From the NCBI GenBank assembly GCA_041497995.1, contig JBGQHM010000359.1:1-6971 (forward strand): a stretch of DNA of 6,971 bases, given 5' to 3'. The translations under genes and the position numbers were made by a program. Positions within the stretch are counted from its first letter, which is position 1; each line of letters starts with the position of its first letter. The DNA is from DATKMS01 sp041497995. Its GTDB lineage: Bacteria > Desulfobacterota > Binatia > HRBIN30. This document shows, piece by piece, positions 6,056 to 6,971 of the stretch. The notes under the pieces were generated by a model. The model had not been told where the DNA came from. It was given only the letters and a program-made list of their open reading frames with translations, and did not search any database.

Positions 6056-6823
6056 ATGCAGCTGCGGCGCTACCTCTCGGTGTTGTTTGTCCTCGGACTC
6101 TTGCTCTCCGCTTGCGCCGGTGGCAGTGGATCCAGCGGCTTCGACACCTTCCCCAACTCCGAAAATGCCGCCATCCAGACGGCACTCGATGAACAGCGCT
6201 GCGTCGAATTCGAAGGGCTGAACATCTGCCCCGCCGATACCAACCAGGGCACGCAACCCAGCGCGACGCCGACGCGCATGCCGACCGGGACGCCGACGAG
6301 CAGCTTCAACCCCACTCCAGTCAGGTCAGCGACAGCGACAGCGCTGGTAACGGCGAGTCCCACTCCGACCAGGGTAGCCACGCCGACGCCAACCGCGGAG
6401 ATACACCCACCCCACCTGCCGGTTGTGGACACGGGAATCCAGGACGGCTCCATCCCCTGCGCGCCCGCCGACAGTGGCAACGGCTGCATCCTCGTCCTGC
6501 CGTTCGCTCCCGACGGCTTCCCGGTGGGGACGGTGTTCCGTGTGGCAGTGCGGACAGTCGATCCGCCAAGCGTGTGGACGCTCGGATCAGACGTGGCGCC
6601 GACTGGCTCGCCCAGTGCGCCGGAGTTCGACGCCGCAGTCGCAATCGGCACCGCCACACAGCAACCCGCCCAGGGGGTGCGCGTGCAGCTCGCGGTGCTC
6701 GCGTTCGTCACACCGCCGGACAGCGCACCCGCGACGGTGCAGACCCTCGGCGACAGCGGTGCCGACTACGCGTTCGTCACCGGCGACGTGAGCTTGCAGT
6801 CAGCGCCGGGCACCGCGCCGTAA
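6056..6823 (+). CDS. Small lipoprotein with a Thr/Pro-rich linker and a beta-rich C-terminal domain
   Basis: A 255-residue lipoprotein of unknown function. Residues 1-20 are a textbook lipoprotein signal: MQLRR, a hydrophobic core and lipobox LSAC with Cys20. With no Asp at +2 (AGGS follows), outer-membrane delivery would be expected in a Gram-negative cell. A short segment (about 29-62) holds the pair C49/C58. A Thr/Pro/Ala linker (about 65-115) leads to a C-terminal domain (about 120-250) predicted mainly as beta strands, with a second pair C135/C144 and strands such as VFRVAVRTV and VRVQLAVLAFV. No enzymatic motif is visible. It starts 11 bases after the regulator, so the two are probably cotranscribed. 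Its linker style matches the divergent surface proteins, suggesting the same compartment and perhaps a shared function. No database family can be named from the sequence alone. Confidence 0.92.
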   Translation: MQLRRYLSVLFVLGLLLSACAGGSGSSGFDTFPNSENAAIQTALDEQRCVEFEGLNICPADTNQGTQPSATPTRMPTGTPTSSFNPTPVRSATATALVTASPTPTRVATPTPTAEIHPPHLPVVDTGIQDGSIPCAPADSGNGCILVLPFAPDGFPVGTVFRVAVRTVDPPSVWTLGSDVAPTGSPSAPEFDAAVAIGTATQQPAQGVRVQLAVLAFVTPPDSAPATVQTLGDSGADYAFVTGDVSLQSAPGTAP

Positions 6824-6887
6824 GTTTGCGCGTCACCTTGACCCTGCACCGGGGAAAACGCTAAGTACCCCAGCTGCTCCTCCCCGC
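6824..6887. other. Short spacer between the lipoprotein and the tRNA; no clear terminator
   Basis: This 64-base spacer holds no stable stem followed by a T tract, so no intrinsic terminator for the regulator operon is visible. The only pairing noticed is GGGG (6851-6854) with CCCC (6868-6871) across a 13-base loop, which is weak. A possible tRNA -35, TTGACC (6838-6843), is followed 17 bases later by CTAAGT (6861-6866), a poor -10. Readthrough from the lipoprotein gene into the tRNA cannot be excluded. Confidence 0.4.

Positions 6888-6971
<84 letters not shown>

Noticed and set aside
6070..6711. Minus-strand frame opposite the small lipoprotein
   Set aside because: It lacks an upstream ribosome site or promoter, and its VGV-rich sequence is the antisense image of the Thr/Pro linker. 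The plus-strand frame has a lipobox and operon spacing.

Overview
The window looks like a chromosomal piece of a GC-rich, Gram-negative, probably uncultured bacterium. Three of its four protein genes encode exported proteins joined by Thr/Pro-rich linkers (TPTPT, TATPTRT). One of these ends in a Gly-Gly-Cys / hydrophobic / Arg-Arg tail like the short C-terminal sorting signals of myxobacteria and related deltaproteobacterial lineages. That style is common in Deltaproteobacteria-like and Binatota-like genomes. The assignment is an inference from protein style, not from a marker gene.

Layout. The left three quarters (1-5156) is a two-gene minus-strand operon. The first gene (5156-3453) encodes a surface protein with four Asp-box (BNR) propeller repeats, two tandem IPT-like Ig domains and a Cys-containing C-terminal anchor. 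Its stop overlaps the start of the second gene by four bases (ATGA, 3453-3456). The second gene is open from 3456 to base 1 with no stop in 1152 codons, so its C-terminus lies outside the window. It encodes a giant mosaic lipoprotein: a carboxypeptidase-regulatory-like domain, a tandem 8-cysteine repeat, four Big2-type Ig domains, a BsuPI-like domain and a cohesin-like domain bracketed by two copies of a six-cysteine connector.

The right side (5238-6823) is a two-gene plus-strand operon. A Cro/C1-type helix-turn-helix regulator is followed 11 bases later by a small lipoprotein with the same Thr/Pro linker style. A complete tRNA-Leu(CAG) gene closes the window (6888-6971).

The two operons diverge from an 81-bp AT-rich spacer that is unusually dense. 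The two predicted -35 boxes lie almost on top of each other (5203-5209). A perfect 7-3-7 inverted repeat (5185-5201) sits inside the minus-strand promoter and next to the plus-strand -35. The plus-strand promoter places its expected start site on the A of the regulator's ATG, which predicts a leaderless mRNA. The simplest reading is a regulated surface-display locus in which the HTH protein binds the palindrome, controls itself and its lipoprotein partner, and silences the large divergent surface proteins. That circuit is a hypothesis. No known complete pathway (secretion system, cellulosome, defence system) can be named from this window.
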